From assembly GCA_013152695.1 (NCBI GenBank), contig JAADFV010000001.1:1-11696 (forward strand): DNA of 11,696 bases. Reading direction: 5' to 3'. Shown here in pieces: positions 6,294 to 11,649 of this stretch (position 1 is its first letter; the number at the start of each line of letters is the position of its first letter). The translations under genes were made by a program, and so were the position numbers. A model generated the notes under the pieces. That model was not told where the DNA came from and made no database searches. It saw only the letters and a program-made list of their open reading frames with translations. Source of the DNA: Chloroflexota bacterium. Lineage in GTDB: Bacteria; Chloroflexota; Anaerolineae; J102.

Positions 6294-6557
6294 CTAGACG
6301 ACACGCTCGGGATAAACGCTCACGCGCTTTTTGTCACGGGAAACGTGTTCGAATTTGACATAGCCGTCAATTGTGGCGAACAGCGTATGATCACGACCGA
6401 GACCGACATTGATGCCGGGGTTGATGCGGGTGCCACGCTGCCGGACGATAATCGTGCCGGCCGGCACCAGTTCGCCATCATATCGTTTTACGCCGAGGCG
6501 TTTGGACTTGCTATCACGACCGTTGCGGCTGGAGCCGCCACCTTTTTTATGTGCCAT
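6294..6557 (-). CDS. rpmA: 50S ribosomal protein L27
   Basis: L27 reaches the peptidyl transferase centre with its N-terminal arm. The 87-residue product [26 protein letters not shown] is a complete, ordinary L27, including the [11 protein letters not shown] and [17 protein letters not shown] blocks. It lacks the cleavable N-terminal extension known from Firmicutes. AAGGAGAG lies 6 bases before the ATG. It follows rplU by 67 bases on the same strand, the standard rplU-rpmA order. The usual third neighbour obg is not here; rpmE follows instead. Confidence 0.98.
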   Translation of the reverse strand: MAHKKGGGSSRNGRDSKSKRLGVKRYDGELVPAGTIIVRQRGTRINPGINVGLGRDHTLFATIDGYVKFEHVSRDKKRVSVYPERVV

Positions 6558-6583
6558 TGGATGCTCTCCTTGGGTCTAATCCT

Positions 6584-6603
6584 CTCGGAGCATACACTCC
6601 GAG
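6584..6603 (-). other. Hairpin between rplU and rpmA
   Basis: CTCGGAG and CTCCGAG form a perfect 7-bp stem around a 6-base loop. No U-tract follows, so it is not an intrinsic terminator. Its place 13 bases before the rpmA ribosome-binding site suggests an mRNA processing or stability element. Confidence 0.5.
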
Positions 6604-6624
6604 TTAGCGAGTTAATCTCATGAA

Positions 6625-6936
6625 TCAGGCAGAAATACTATCGACCTGTAAGCGGGTATACTTCTGGCGATGCCCTGTCTTGCGACGAAAAGTGGTGCGT
6701 CCGCTATGCTTGAAAATGATCACCTTAGGGCCTTTCTTTTGACCAAGCACGGTTGCTTTGACTTCAGCACCTTCAACCACTGGTTGACCGACCTTGACAT
6801 TTTCGCCATCGCTAACGAGTAGAACTTTGTCAAATGTAATCTGTTCACCTTGTGGGACTTTCAGCAATTCGACATCGAGGACTTCGCCTTCTTCGACACG
6901 ATATTGCTTACCACCAGTTTCGATAACTGCGTACAT
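6625..6936 (-). CDS. rplU: 50S ribosomal protein L21
   Basis: L21 binds 23S rRNA in the large subunit. With the ATG at 6936 the product is 103 residues, the usual length. It starts MYAVIETGGKQYRVEEGE and ends with the conserved basic RKTGHRQKYTRLQVDSI block. An AAGGAAG ribosome-binding site lies 6 bases upstream. The frame remains open to 7068, but the extra residues are leader RNA, not protein. It is the first gene of the rplU-rpmA-rpmE transcript. Confidence 0.97.
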   Translation of the reverse strand: MYAVIETGGKQYRVEEGEVLDVELLKVPQGEQITFDKVLLVSDGENVKVGQPVVEGAEVKATVLGQKKGPKVIIFKHSGRTTFRRKTGHRQKYTRLQVDSISA

Positions 6937-6953
6937 ACTTGACTTCCTTTCCG

Positions 6954-6989
6954 TACGGCGCCCATGAGAATGGGACTTAGGGAGCCGTA
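6954..6989 (-). promoter_or_regulatory. Structured leader element before rplU (L21-leader-like)
   Basis: On the leftward RNA, UACGGC (6989-6984) pairs with GCCGUA (6959-6954). Inside, CCCAU pairs with AUGGG (6974-6970 with 6965-6961) around a 4-base loop, leaving an asymmetric internal loop (9 bases against 1). The element ends about 9 bases upstream of the rplU ribosome-binding site. Autoregulatory L21 leaders are known in Firmicutes; whether this is homologous needs a covariance search. Confidence 0.5.
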
Positions 6990-7045
6990 ACAGCTGAGGG
7001 TTGGTTGAATGAAATCGGAGGATGTTGATTTCGGGATAGACGTAC

Positions 7046-7069
7046 AAAACGTGGGCCTTGAGACCCACG
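7046..7069 (-). promoter_or_regulatory. 5'-terminal stem-loop of the rplU transcript
   Basis: CGTGGGTC (7069-7062) pairs with GGCCCACG (7057-7050), an 8-bp stem with one G-U pair and a UCAA loop, followed by four U. The predicted transcription start lies at about 7070, so the stem would sit at the very 5' end of the mRNA. It could stabilise the mRNA or act as an attenuator; the U-tract is short for a full terminator. Confidence 0.5.
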
Positions 7070-7076
7070 ACGCTTC

Positions 7077-7105
7077 AGTATATCGTAGGCTCGATAAATT
7101 GTCAA
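7077..7105 (-). promoter_or_regulatory. Strong sigma70-type promoter of rplU-rpmA-rpmE
   Basis: A perfect -35 TTGACA (7105-7100) and a -10 TATACT (7082-7077) are separated by exactly 17 bases. The predicted start is near 7070, giving a leader of about 135 bases. This is the best promoter in the window and fits a ribosomal protein operon. Confidence 0.85.
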
Positions 7106-7128
7106 ACTTTTTGGCCCTAATTCGAACA

Positions 7129-7143
7129 CGGTGCCTGGCACCG
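7129..7143. repeat. REP-like perfect palindrome
   Basis: CGGTGCCTGGCACCG is a perfect 7-1-7 palindrome in the rplU/cyclodeaminase intergenic region, upstream of both promoters. Similar GGTGCC-N-GGCACC elements occur as dispersed palindromic repeats in various bacterial genomes, as I recall. A protein operator is the other option. Confidence 0.45.
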
Positions 7144-7158
7144 GAGTGAACGAAGGAT

Positions 7159-7174
7159 GGGTGTGAAGACACCC
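7159..7174. repeat. Perfect 6-4-6 inverted repeat
   Basis: GGGTGT-GAAG-ACACCC lies between the divergent promoters of rplU and the cyclodeaminase-like gene. Neither strand has a proper U-tract after it, and no gene ends here, so a terminator role is unlikely; it may belong with the palindrome at 7129-7143. Confidence 0.4.
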
Positions 7175-7205
7175 CTTTGCCAATATTTCTCACTTACGAA
7201 AAAGC

Positions 7206-7214
7206 TGTTATAAT
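7206..7214 (+). promoter_or_regulatory. Extended -10 promoter for the cyclodeaminase-like gene
   Basis: TGTTATAAT is a perfect extended -10 element (TGnTATAAT). No good -35 hexamer stands at 16-18 bases, which is acceptable for this class. The predicted start near 7221 leaves a leader of about 170 bases. Confidence 0.6.
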
Positions 7215-7220
7215 GGGTGA

Positions 7221-7389
7221 AATATCATGTATGCCTTAACAGAGTTAAGTGCAAATCAACTTATCAAGCATATCCACCAGCAATTCGCCACCCTTGAACC
7301 AAGGAAATGCTGGTTGTGGCACCTCTCGATGCGAGTCCGATCGCGGAGCCTGTCCTGATAATTGCTAACTTACCTTCACGGAGAACCTC
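7221..7389 (+). promoter_or_regulatory. Structured leader of the cyclodeaminase-like gene
   Basis: This long untranslated stretch holds a perfect 6-3-6 inverted repeat CTTAAC-AGA-GTTAAG (7235-7249). It also holds a nested hairpin: CCACCAGCA (7274-7282) pairs with 7308-7319 across a three-base bulge and encloses CCTTG-AAC-CAAGG (7292-7304). No match to a riboswitch I can recognise, including the THF class. The function is unknown; it could be operator, leader RNA or chance. Confidence 0.35.
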
Positions 7390-7977
7390 ATGACCGATCC
7401 ACCAACAACCTCCATGACCCAACGCAGTTGTCGTCAGTTTGCCGCGCATGTGAGCAGTCGCAATCATGCCATGGCAGGCGCTACTATCGCCGTTTCTGCC
7501 GCTTTGGCATGCAGTCTGGGTGAAGTCTGTGTGCGCATCAATGCAGAAAACACACCGGGGACAATCTTAGATTCCAGCAACGCCCGTCTAAATGAGATCC
7601 GCCTGCGATTACTGGATCTAGCGGATCAAGATGGTGCCGCGATTACGCTCTTTGCTGCCTTGCGTAAGGCCGGGCAAGAACTACAGGGACAGGATAAGCT
7701 CTGCCAACTACCTGTAGAAATGGGCCAGCTGAGTATCGAGGCAGCTGAGCTGTTGCAATCAGCCCGACCCCTCATCCAGCAGCAGCAAGATGATCTAGAA
7801 ATGGCAATTCGTCTGCTCGACGGCGCTGCTCGTGCCTCCTACCTCCTTTTGGACTCCAACCTTCGTATCTGGCCCGAGCCTGAATTACTCTCAAAATACG
7901 AACCGCTCCTGTCCGATTTACGCAACGCACTCAAGCGCCTGCAAGCAGTGGACTCTGTAAGAGCAACGGAAGCTTAA
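7390..7977 (+). CDS. Cyclodeaminase/cyclohydrolase (FTCD_C) family protein, divergent
   Basis: The family acts on formimino- or methenyl-tetrahydrofolate (FTCD C-terminal domain, FchA). The 195-residue, all-helical product follows the family layout. CRQFAAHVSSRN...AGATIAVSAALACSLGE (14-45) matches the first helices, LLDLADQDGAAITLFAALRK (74-93) matches the conserved 'D-x-D-A' helix, and DLEMAIRLLDGAARASYLLLDSNLRI (135-160) matches the last core block. The glycine-rich PxPGGGSxAA loop that follows the first helix in active members is replaced by NHAMAGATIAVS, so catalysis as known is doubtful. GGAG 6 bases before the ATG supports the start. It is followed by the dehydrogenase relative after 32 bases, on the same strand. 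The family assignment is by pattern, not by search. Confidence 0.68.
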   Translation: MTDPPTTSMTQRSCRQFAAHVSSRNHAMAGATIAVSAALACSLGEVCVRINAENTPGTILDSSNARLNEIRLRLLDLADQDGAAITLFAALRKAGQELQGQDKLCQLPVEMGQLSIEAAELLQSARPLIQQQQDDLEMAIRLLDGAARASYLLLDSNLRIWPEPELLSKYEPLLSDLRNALKRLQAVDSVRATEA

Positions 7978-8009
7978 TCATTCCATACCAATCACCATAG
8001 TTCGTCTCA

Positions 8010-9038
8010 ATGATCCTCATGACCCGATACAAAACCATTTTTACCACCGAACGAGGGCATCGCCACCAACAGGCAGCGTTACAAGCAGCACCGAACATGC
8101 TCGATATCGCAATGCTGCGTCGGCCCGACCGCACTACCTTGCTCGAGTACTTGCCCGAGGCCGAATACTGGATTTCTGAACGTGTAGGCGTCATCGACGC
8201 CGAGTTAATCGAAGCTGCACCCCGGCTCAAGCTCATCCTGCGCCTGGGCTCCCTGACCTACGATATCGATATCGAGGCAGCAAAAGCGGCCGGTGTCATC
8301 GTTTGTCGCTGGCCCGTGGCCAGTGTCATCCGCGTGGCCGAGCATCTTATTTTACAGATGCTGGCCCTGAGTAAAAAATTACGTGAGACAGAGGCCATTG
8401 CCCTCGAGGCCAGCTCGCGCTGGGGGGAGAGTAAGCGGACGGATGAAGACACTTTCGCTTACAACTGGTCGGGCCGAGAAAATGTGGATGGGTTGTGGCA
8501 AAAAACCATCGGTATTATGGGCTTTGGCGAAATTGGGGCGGAATTAGCCCGGCGTTTGCAGGGATGGGACATGAAGGTACTTTATCACAAACGCCGTCGC
8601 TTACCGGCCCCTGTCGAGGCTGAATTAGGTATTGCCTACGTCGATGAAGATACGCTTTTCCGCCAAAGTGACTATGTGGCCATGCTCCTGCCTTACTTCC
8701 CCGAGACCGACCTGAAAATCGATGCCAGTTATTTCGAACGCATGAAGGACGGGGCAGCTATCGTAAGTTGTGGTAGCGGTAGTGTGCTCAATGAAGCAGA
8801 CTTGGCTGAGGCCCTGCGTAGCGGTAAGTTGGGAGGAGCGGCTCTAGACACCTTCGAATGGGAGCCTATTCGCCCTGACAATCCTCTCATCCCCCTCGCT
8901 AAATCTGGCTACAATGTCCTCCTCACGCCGCACATCGCGGCCGGCGCCACCGCTGCCGCCGCGCAAGAACGCCGAGCCGATTATACCAATATCATCAATC
9001 ACCTCAACGGCAAGCCGATCCGCTATCGCCTGGCCTGA
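8010..9038 (+). CDS. D-2-hydroxyacid dehydrogenase family protein with altered active site
   Basis: The family reduces 2-oxoacids to D-2-hydroxyacids with NAD(P)H using an Arg-Glu-His set. The 342-residue product has the usual two-domain length, the nucleotide-binding GFGEIG (171-176), the DTFEWEP segment with Glu285 and the LLTPHIA segment with His308. Aligned without gaps to E. coli SerA (Arg240/Glu269/His292), the Arg position is Ser256: SCGSGSVLNEADL replaces the usual N-x-x-R-G block. The substrate-domain glycine segment (usually G-V-G-x-D) reads RLGSLTYDIDI (78-88). It therefore binds a dinucleotide but may not use a standard 2-oxoacid. There is no Shine-Dalgarno; ATG at 8019 (codon 4) is an alternative start. 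It probably shares a transcript with the preceding gene. Confidence 0.9.
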   Translation: MILMTRYKTIFTTERGHRHQQAALQAAPNMLDIAMLRRPDRTTLLEYLPEAEYWISERVGVIDAELIEAAPRLKLILRLGSLTYDIDIEAAKAAGVIVCRWPVASVIRVAEHLILQMLALSKKLRETEAIALEASSRWGESKRTDEDTFAYNWSGRENVDGLWQKTIGIMGFGEIGAELARRLQGWDMKVLYHKRRRLPAPVEAELGIAYVDEDTLFRQSDYVAMLLPYFPETDLKIDASYFERMKDGAAIVSCGSGSVLNEADLAEALRSGKLGGAALDTFEWEPIRPDNPLIPLAKSGYNVLLTPHIAAGATAAAAQERRADYTNIINHLNGKPIRYRLA

Positions 9039-9111
9039 TCCATACCCCTGAGACATAAGGGCCAAACAACGAAAAAAACGTGTTGAAATAGGTAGGCACC
9101 GTAGCTATTGT

Positions 9112-9129
9112 AACCAGCTTCATCTGGTT
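9112..9129 (+). other. Hairpin after the dehydrogenase gene
   Basis: AACCAG-CTTCAT-CTGGTT forms a perfect 6-bp stem about 75 bases after the stop codon, followed only by T and CTCG. It is a weak candidate for a transcription end; the rest of the 9039-9248 interval shows no convincing gene. Confidence 0.3.
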
Positions 9130-9248
9130 TCTCGTAAGAGCCGATGATTTATGAACATTCACCAAATAATCAGGTAATAAAAAATCTCCGGGAGGTAACC
9201 TCAAACTATCACCGGTTTATTTTCTGAATCTTCCTCAACCATCGGTTC

Positions 9249-9298
9249 CGGACCACGGACAACAGACTTCGGACAAACGACTAAGGACTAACGACCCC
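9249..9298 (+). repeat. Degenerate heptanucleotide tandem repeat abutting the amidohydrolase start
   Basis: Seven consecutive 7-base units fill 9249-9297, each with GAC at unit positions 3-5 (units such as CGGACAA, AGGACTA, ACGACCC). One extra C separates the array from the ATG at 9299. The tract replaces any Shine-Dalgarno. The pattern recalls the short tandemly repeated heptamers (STRR) of cyanobacteria. Confidence 0.8.
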
Positions 9299-10654
9299 AT
9301 GACGACTACCCTCATCGAAAACGGCACCATCGTTACCATCAATGACAGCCAAGACGTATACGCCCCTGGTTATGTCCTCATCGAGGATGATCGCATCGTG
9401 GCGGTTGGCGCCGGTGAAGCGCCAACATCTCTACGCAAAGCTGACACCATTATCGACGCCTCCTTGATGGCGGTGATGCCCGGCATGATCAATGCCCACA
9501 CCCACCTCTTCCAAAGCTTCATCCGTGGCCTGGCCGACGATAAACCCTTGCTCGAATGGCTAAAGACCGCGATTTGGCCGGTGGCGCAGGCTTTCAGGGA
9601 AGAGGACGCCTATTTGGCAGCAATGGTGGGGCTGATCGAAAATCTGCGCGGGGGCTCTACGGCAATTATCGATCACCAATACATCCACACGGAACCCAGC
9701 AATGACGATGCAGTCTGTCGCGCTGCTGAGGAAGCAGGGGTACGCTTCTTGCTGGCGCGGGGCTGGGCCGACCAGGATTATCACCCCGTCCTCATGGAAA
9801 CTCCCGAGCGCATCATCAACGAGACCACCCGCTTGTGGCAGGCATGGGAAGGGCGGGGAGAGGGTAGGATTCGGGTGGAGTTTGCCCCTCTCATCCCTTG
9901 GGGCTGTTCGGATAAGACCATGCATCGTACGTACACCCTCTCACAACAGTGGGGCTCAGGTACGCATATCCATGTCGCCGAAACCCAGGAAGAAATTGCC
10001 ATCAATCTGGAAAAACGGGGTAATCGCCACATCGAATGGCTGGCGGAATTAGGCATTCTCGGCCCAGATGTGCAACTCGTCCATAGTGTCTGGCTCGAAG
10101 ACCACGAACTCGATCTCATCGCCGAACAGGGAGCAGTCGTCGTACACTGCCCTGTGAGCAACATGTATCTCGCCTCGGGTGTGGCCCGCGTGCCCGAAAT
10201 GCGCGGCCGAGGCATTCCTGTCGCCCTGGCGACGGATGGGCCCGGCAGTAACAACAACCAGGATATGATGGAAACGCTCAAAGTGACGGCCTTGTTGCAT
10301 AAAGTGAATACCCTCGACGCCATGGTCTTGCTGCCCGAAGATGTGCTTTGGATGGCCTGCCGGGGTGGCGCCACTGCCTTTGGACAGCCGGAGCTCATCG
10401 GCTCTTTGGAAGCGGGGAAAAAGGCGGATATTGTGCTCGTCGACCTCGATACGCCGCTGGCCATGCCCGTCCACCGCGTACCCTCCGCCCTCGTTTACAA
10501 TCTCGGTGCCCGCGATGTCGATACGGTGATCGTCGACGGCAAACCCTTGATGCAACATAAAGAAATTCTTTTCTTGGATGAAAAAGCCCTGCTGGCGCAG
10601 GCACGCCAGGCCTGTGAGGCCCTCTTCACCCGCGCCGGCGTCGTCGTAGACTGA
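9299..10654 (+). CDS. Amidohydrolase, COG0402 deaminase/chlorohydrolase type
   Basis: These zinc or iron hydrolases deaminate purine-, pterin- or triazine-like rings (MTA/SAH deaminase, guanine and 8-oxoguanine deaminases, isoxanthopterin deaminase, AtzB/TrzN). The 451-residue product is complete: beta-sandwich N-terminus, PGMINAHTHLFQSFIRGL (61-78) with His67/His69, HIHVAETQEE (223-232) with His225 and Glu228, LVHSVWL with His262, VVHCPVSNMYLASG with His283, and ATDGPGSNNNQDMMETLK (311-328) with Asp313. These are the expected metal and proton-transfer residues. TAIIDHQYIH (121-130) is closer to 8-oxoguanine/AtzB-like enzymes than to MtaD as I remember them, so the substrate is open. The ATG follows directly on a heptad repeat and has no Shine-Dalgarno. 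Confidence 0.9.
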   Translation: MTTTLIENGTIVTINDSQDVYAPGYVLIEDDRIVAVGAGEAPTSLRKADTIIDASLMAVMPGMINAHTHLFQSFIRGLADDKPLLEWLKTAIWPVAQAFREEDAYLAAMVGLIENLRGGSTAIIDHQYIHTEPSNDDAVCRAAEEAGVRFLLARGWADQDYHPVLMETPERIINETTRLWQAWEGRGEGRIRVEFAPLIPWGCSDKTMHRTYTLSQQWGSGTHIHVAETQEEIAINLEKRGNRHIEWLAELGILGPDVQLVHSVWLEDHELDLIAEQGAVVVHCPVSNMYLASGVARVPEMRGRGIPVALATDGPGSNNNQDMMETLKVTALLHKVNTLDAMVLLPEDVLWMACRGGATAFGQPELIGSLEAGKKADIVLVDLDTPLAMPVHRVPSALVYNLGARDVDTVIVDGKPLMQHKEILFLDEKALLAQARQACEALFTRAGVVVD

Positions 10655-10656
10655 AG

Positions 10657-10699
10657 GCCGGGGGCGGAGGTCGGAGGTAGGTGTCTTCCGTCTTCGTGA
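10657..10699. repeat. Heptad-repeat remnants after the amidohydrolase gene
   Basis: Two perfect copies of CGGAGGT (10665-10671 and 10672-10678) follow a G-rich run just after the stop codon. CTTCCGT then appears on the same strand at about 10685-10691, in the opposite sense. They look like members of the same 7-base family as the arrays before 9299 and 10912. Confidence 0.5.
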
Positions 10700-10727
10700 C
10701 GGGCGAGCAATTCCCCCCAACATACCT

Positions 10728-10736
10728 TGTTATACA
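10728..10736 (+). promoter_or_regulatory. Possible extended -10 element before the SDR gene
   Basis: TGTTATACA resembles an extended -10 (TGnTATAnT) in the amidohydrolase-SDR gap, without a clear -35. It would give a leader of about 170 bases, mostly pyrimidine-rich repeat. Weak support. Confidence 0.25.
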
Positions 10737-10826
10737 TCGTTTCCCTGCTGATATTACATCCCTGGCTTATAACCGACCCCCTGCGGAATTCCTCTCCCCT
10801 GCCACCTTCCCCCACTGCTAAGCTCT

Positions 10827-10911
10827 CTTCCGTATCCCGTCTTCCGTCTCCTGTCTCCCTACTTCCTGCTTCCTGCTCTCTTCCAACTCCTTGCTCCCTA
10901 CTCCTGACCCC
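10827..10911 (+). repeat. Polypyrimidine heptanucleotide tandem repeat abutting the SDR start
   Basis: Seven in-phase 7-base units fill 10827-10875 (units such as CTTCCGT, CTCCTGT, CTTCCTG). After 11 irregular bases three more units follow (10887-10907), then CCCC and the ATG. On the opposite strand the units read like CGGAAGA, related to the CGGACAA units before 9299 but in inverted orientation. The tract is almost free of A and has no Shine-Dalgarno. Confidence 0.8.
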
Positions 10912-11649
10912 ATGAATCCAAACGGAAAAACAGCCCTTATCACCGGCGGTGCCCATCGCGTGGGCAAAGCCATCACTCTGGGATTGGCCAAGGCCGGCGC
11001 TAATGTTGTCATCAACTACCATAGCTCTGGCGAAGCCGCCCAAATCACGGCCCTTGAAGCAGAAGCGTACGGCGTCGAAGCTCTAGCCGTGAAAGCCAAC
11101 ATCGTTGCCGCTATGGTACGGGCAGCCGATGAGCGCTTCGGCGGCATCGACATTCTCGTCAACAGTGCTTCCTTATTTAAAGAGACACCTTTTCCCAGCG
11201 ATGATCACAGCGGTTGGCAACTGGTGACCGGCATCGGCATCGACGGCCCCTACTACTGTGTCAATGCCATCGCCCCCGGCATGCTGGCGCGAGGCGAAGG
11301 TGCGATCGTCAATATTGTCGATCTTTCCGCCTTCGAACCGTGGCCGGGCTTCATCGCCCACAGTATAAGCAAAGCCGCGCTCATGGCCATGACCCGGCAA
11401 TGGGCGTTGGAGCTGGCGCCGGCGGTGCGTGTCAATGCGGTTGCTCCCGGACCGGTTCTCCCCCCACCCGACTACACTCCCGAACGTATCGCTCGCACGG
11501 CCGATAAAACCCTGCTCGGACGTTGGGGAACGCCGGAGGATATTGCCGAGGCTGTACTTTATTTTGTGCGCGCCGACTATGTCACCGCCGAAGTTATCGC
11601 CGTCGACGGTGGCGAGCGGTTCGGTCACCGCAAACACGAAATAGGATAA
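10912..11649 (+). CDS. Short-chain dehydrogenase/reductase, pteridine-reductase-like, with substituted catalytic Tyr
   Basis: PTR1/FolM-type SDRs reduce pterins or dihydrofolate with NADPH. The 245-residue product has TGGAHRVGKA (11-20), NYHSS (35-39, typical of NADPH users), LVNSAS (82-87, compare NNAS in PTR1), VDLSAFEPWPGF (136-147), APGPV (178-182) and VDGG (231-234). Compared with PTR1 (Asp181, Tyr194, Lys198), Asp137 and Lys154 are present at the right spacing. The Tyr position is His150 (codon CAC at 11359-11361), and the tetrad Asn position appears to be Gly109. About five residues seem missing before VAAMV (65-69). I chose the ATG at 10912; the frame extends to a TTG at 10891 inside the repeat. 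It is either a changed enzyme or inactive; the reading frame is intact. Confidence 0.85.
   Translation: MNPNGKTALITGGAHRVGKAITLGLAKAGANVVINYHSSGEAAQITALEAEAYGVEALAVKANIVAAMVRAADERFGGIDILVNSASLFKETPFPSDDHSGWQLVTGIGIDGPYYCVNAIAPGMLARGEGAIVNIVDLSAFEPWPGFIAHSISKAALMAMTRQWALELAPAVRVNAVAPGPVLPPPDYTPERIARTADKTLLGRWGTPEDIAEAVLYFVRADYVTAEVIAVDGGERFGHRKHEIG

Noticed and set aside
6937..7068. Longer N-terminus of L21 starting at 7068
   Set aside because: L21 normally begins MYAVIxTGGKQY; the upstream part is leader RNA with hairpins, and AAGGAAG precedes ATG 6936.
7221..7389. THF riboswitch in front of the cyclodeaminase-like gene
   Set aside because: The hairpin arrangement and conserved bases do not match the THF class as I know it; left as an unassigned leader.
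9004..9204. Leftward 66-residue open frame after the dehydrogenase gene
   Set aside because: Overlaps the dehydrogenase 3' end, has no ribosome-binding site and no family resemblance.
9781..10723. Leftward open frames of about 225 residues inside the amidohydrolase gene
   Set aside because: Antisense shadows of a well-supported coding gene, without recognisable motifs or ribosome-binding sites.
10495..11043. Leftward open frame rich in Arg, Glu and Gly across the intergenic repeat
   Set aside because: Its SREQGVGREQEAGSRE-type sequence is the translation of the heptad repeat and it overlaps two real genes.
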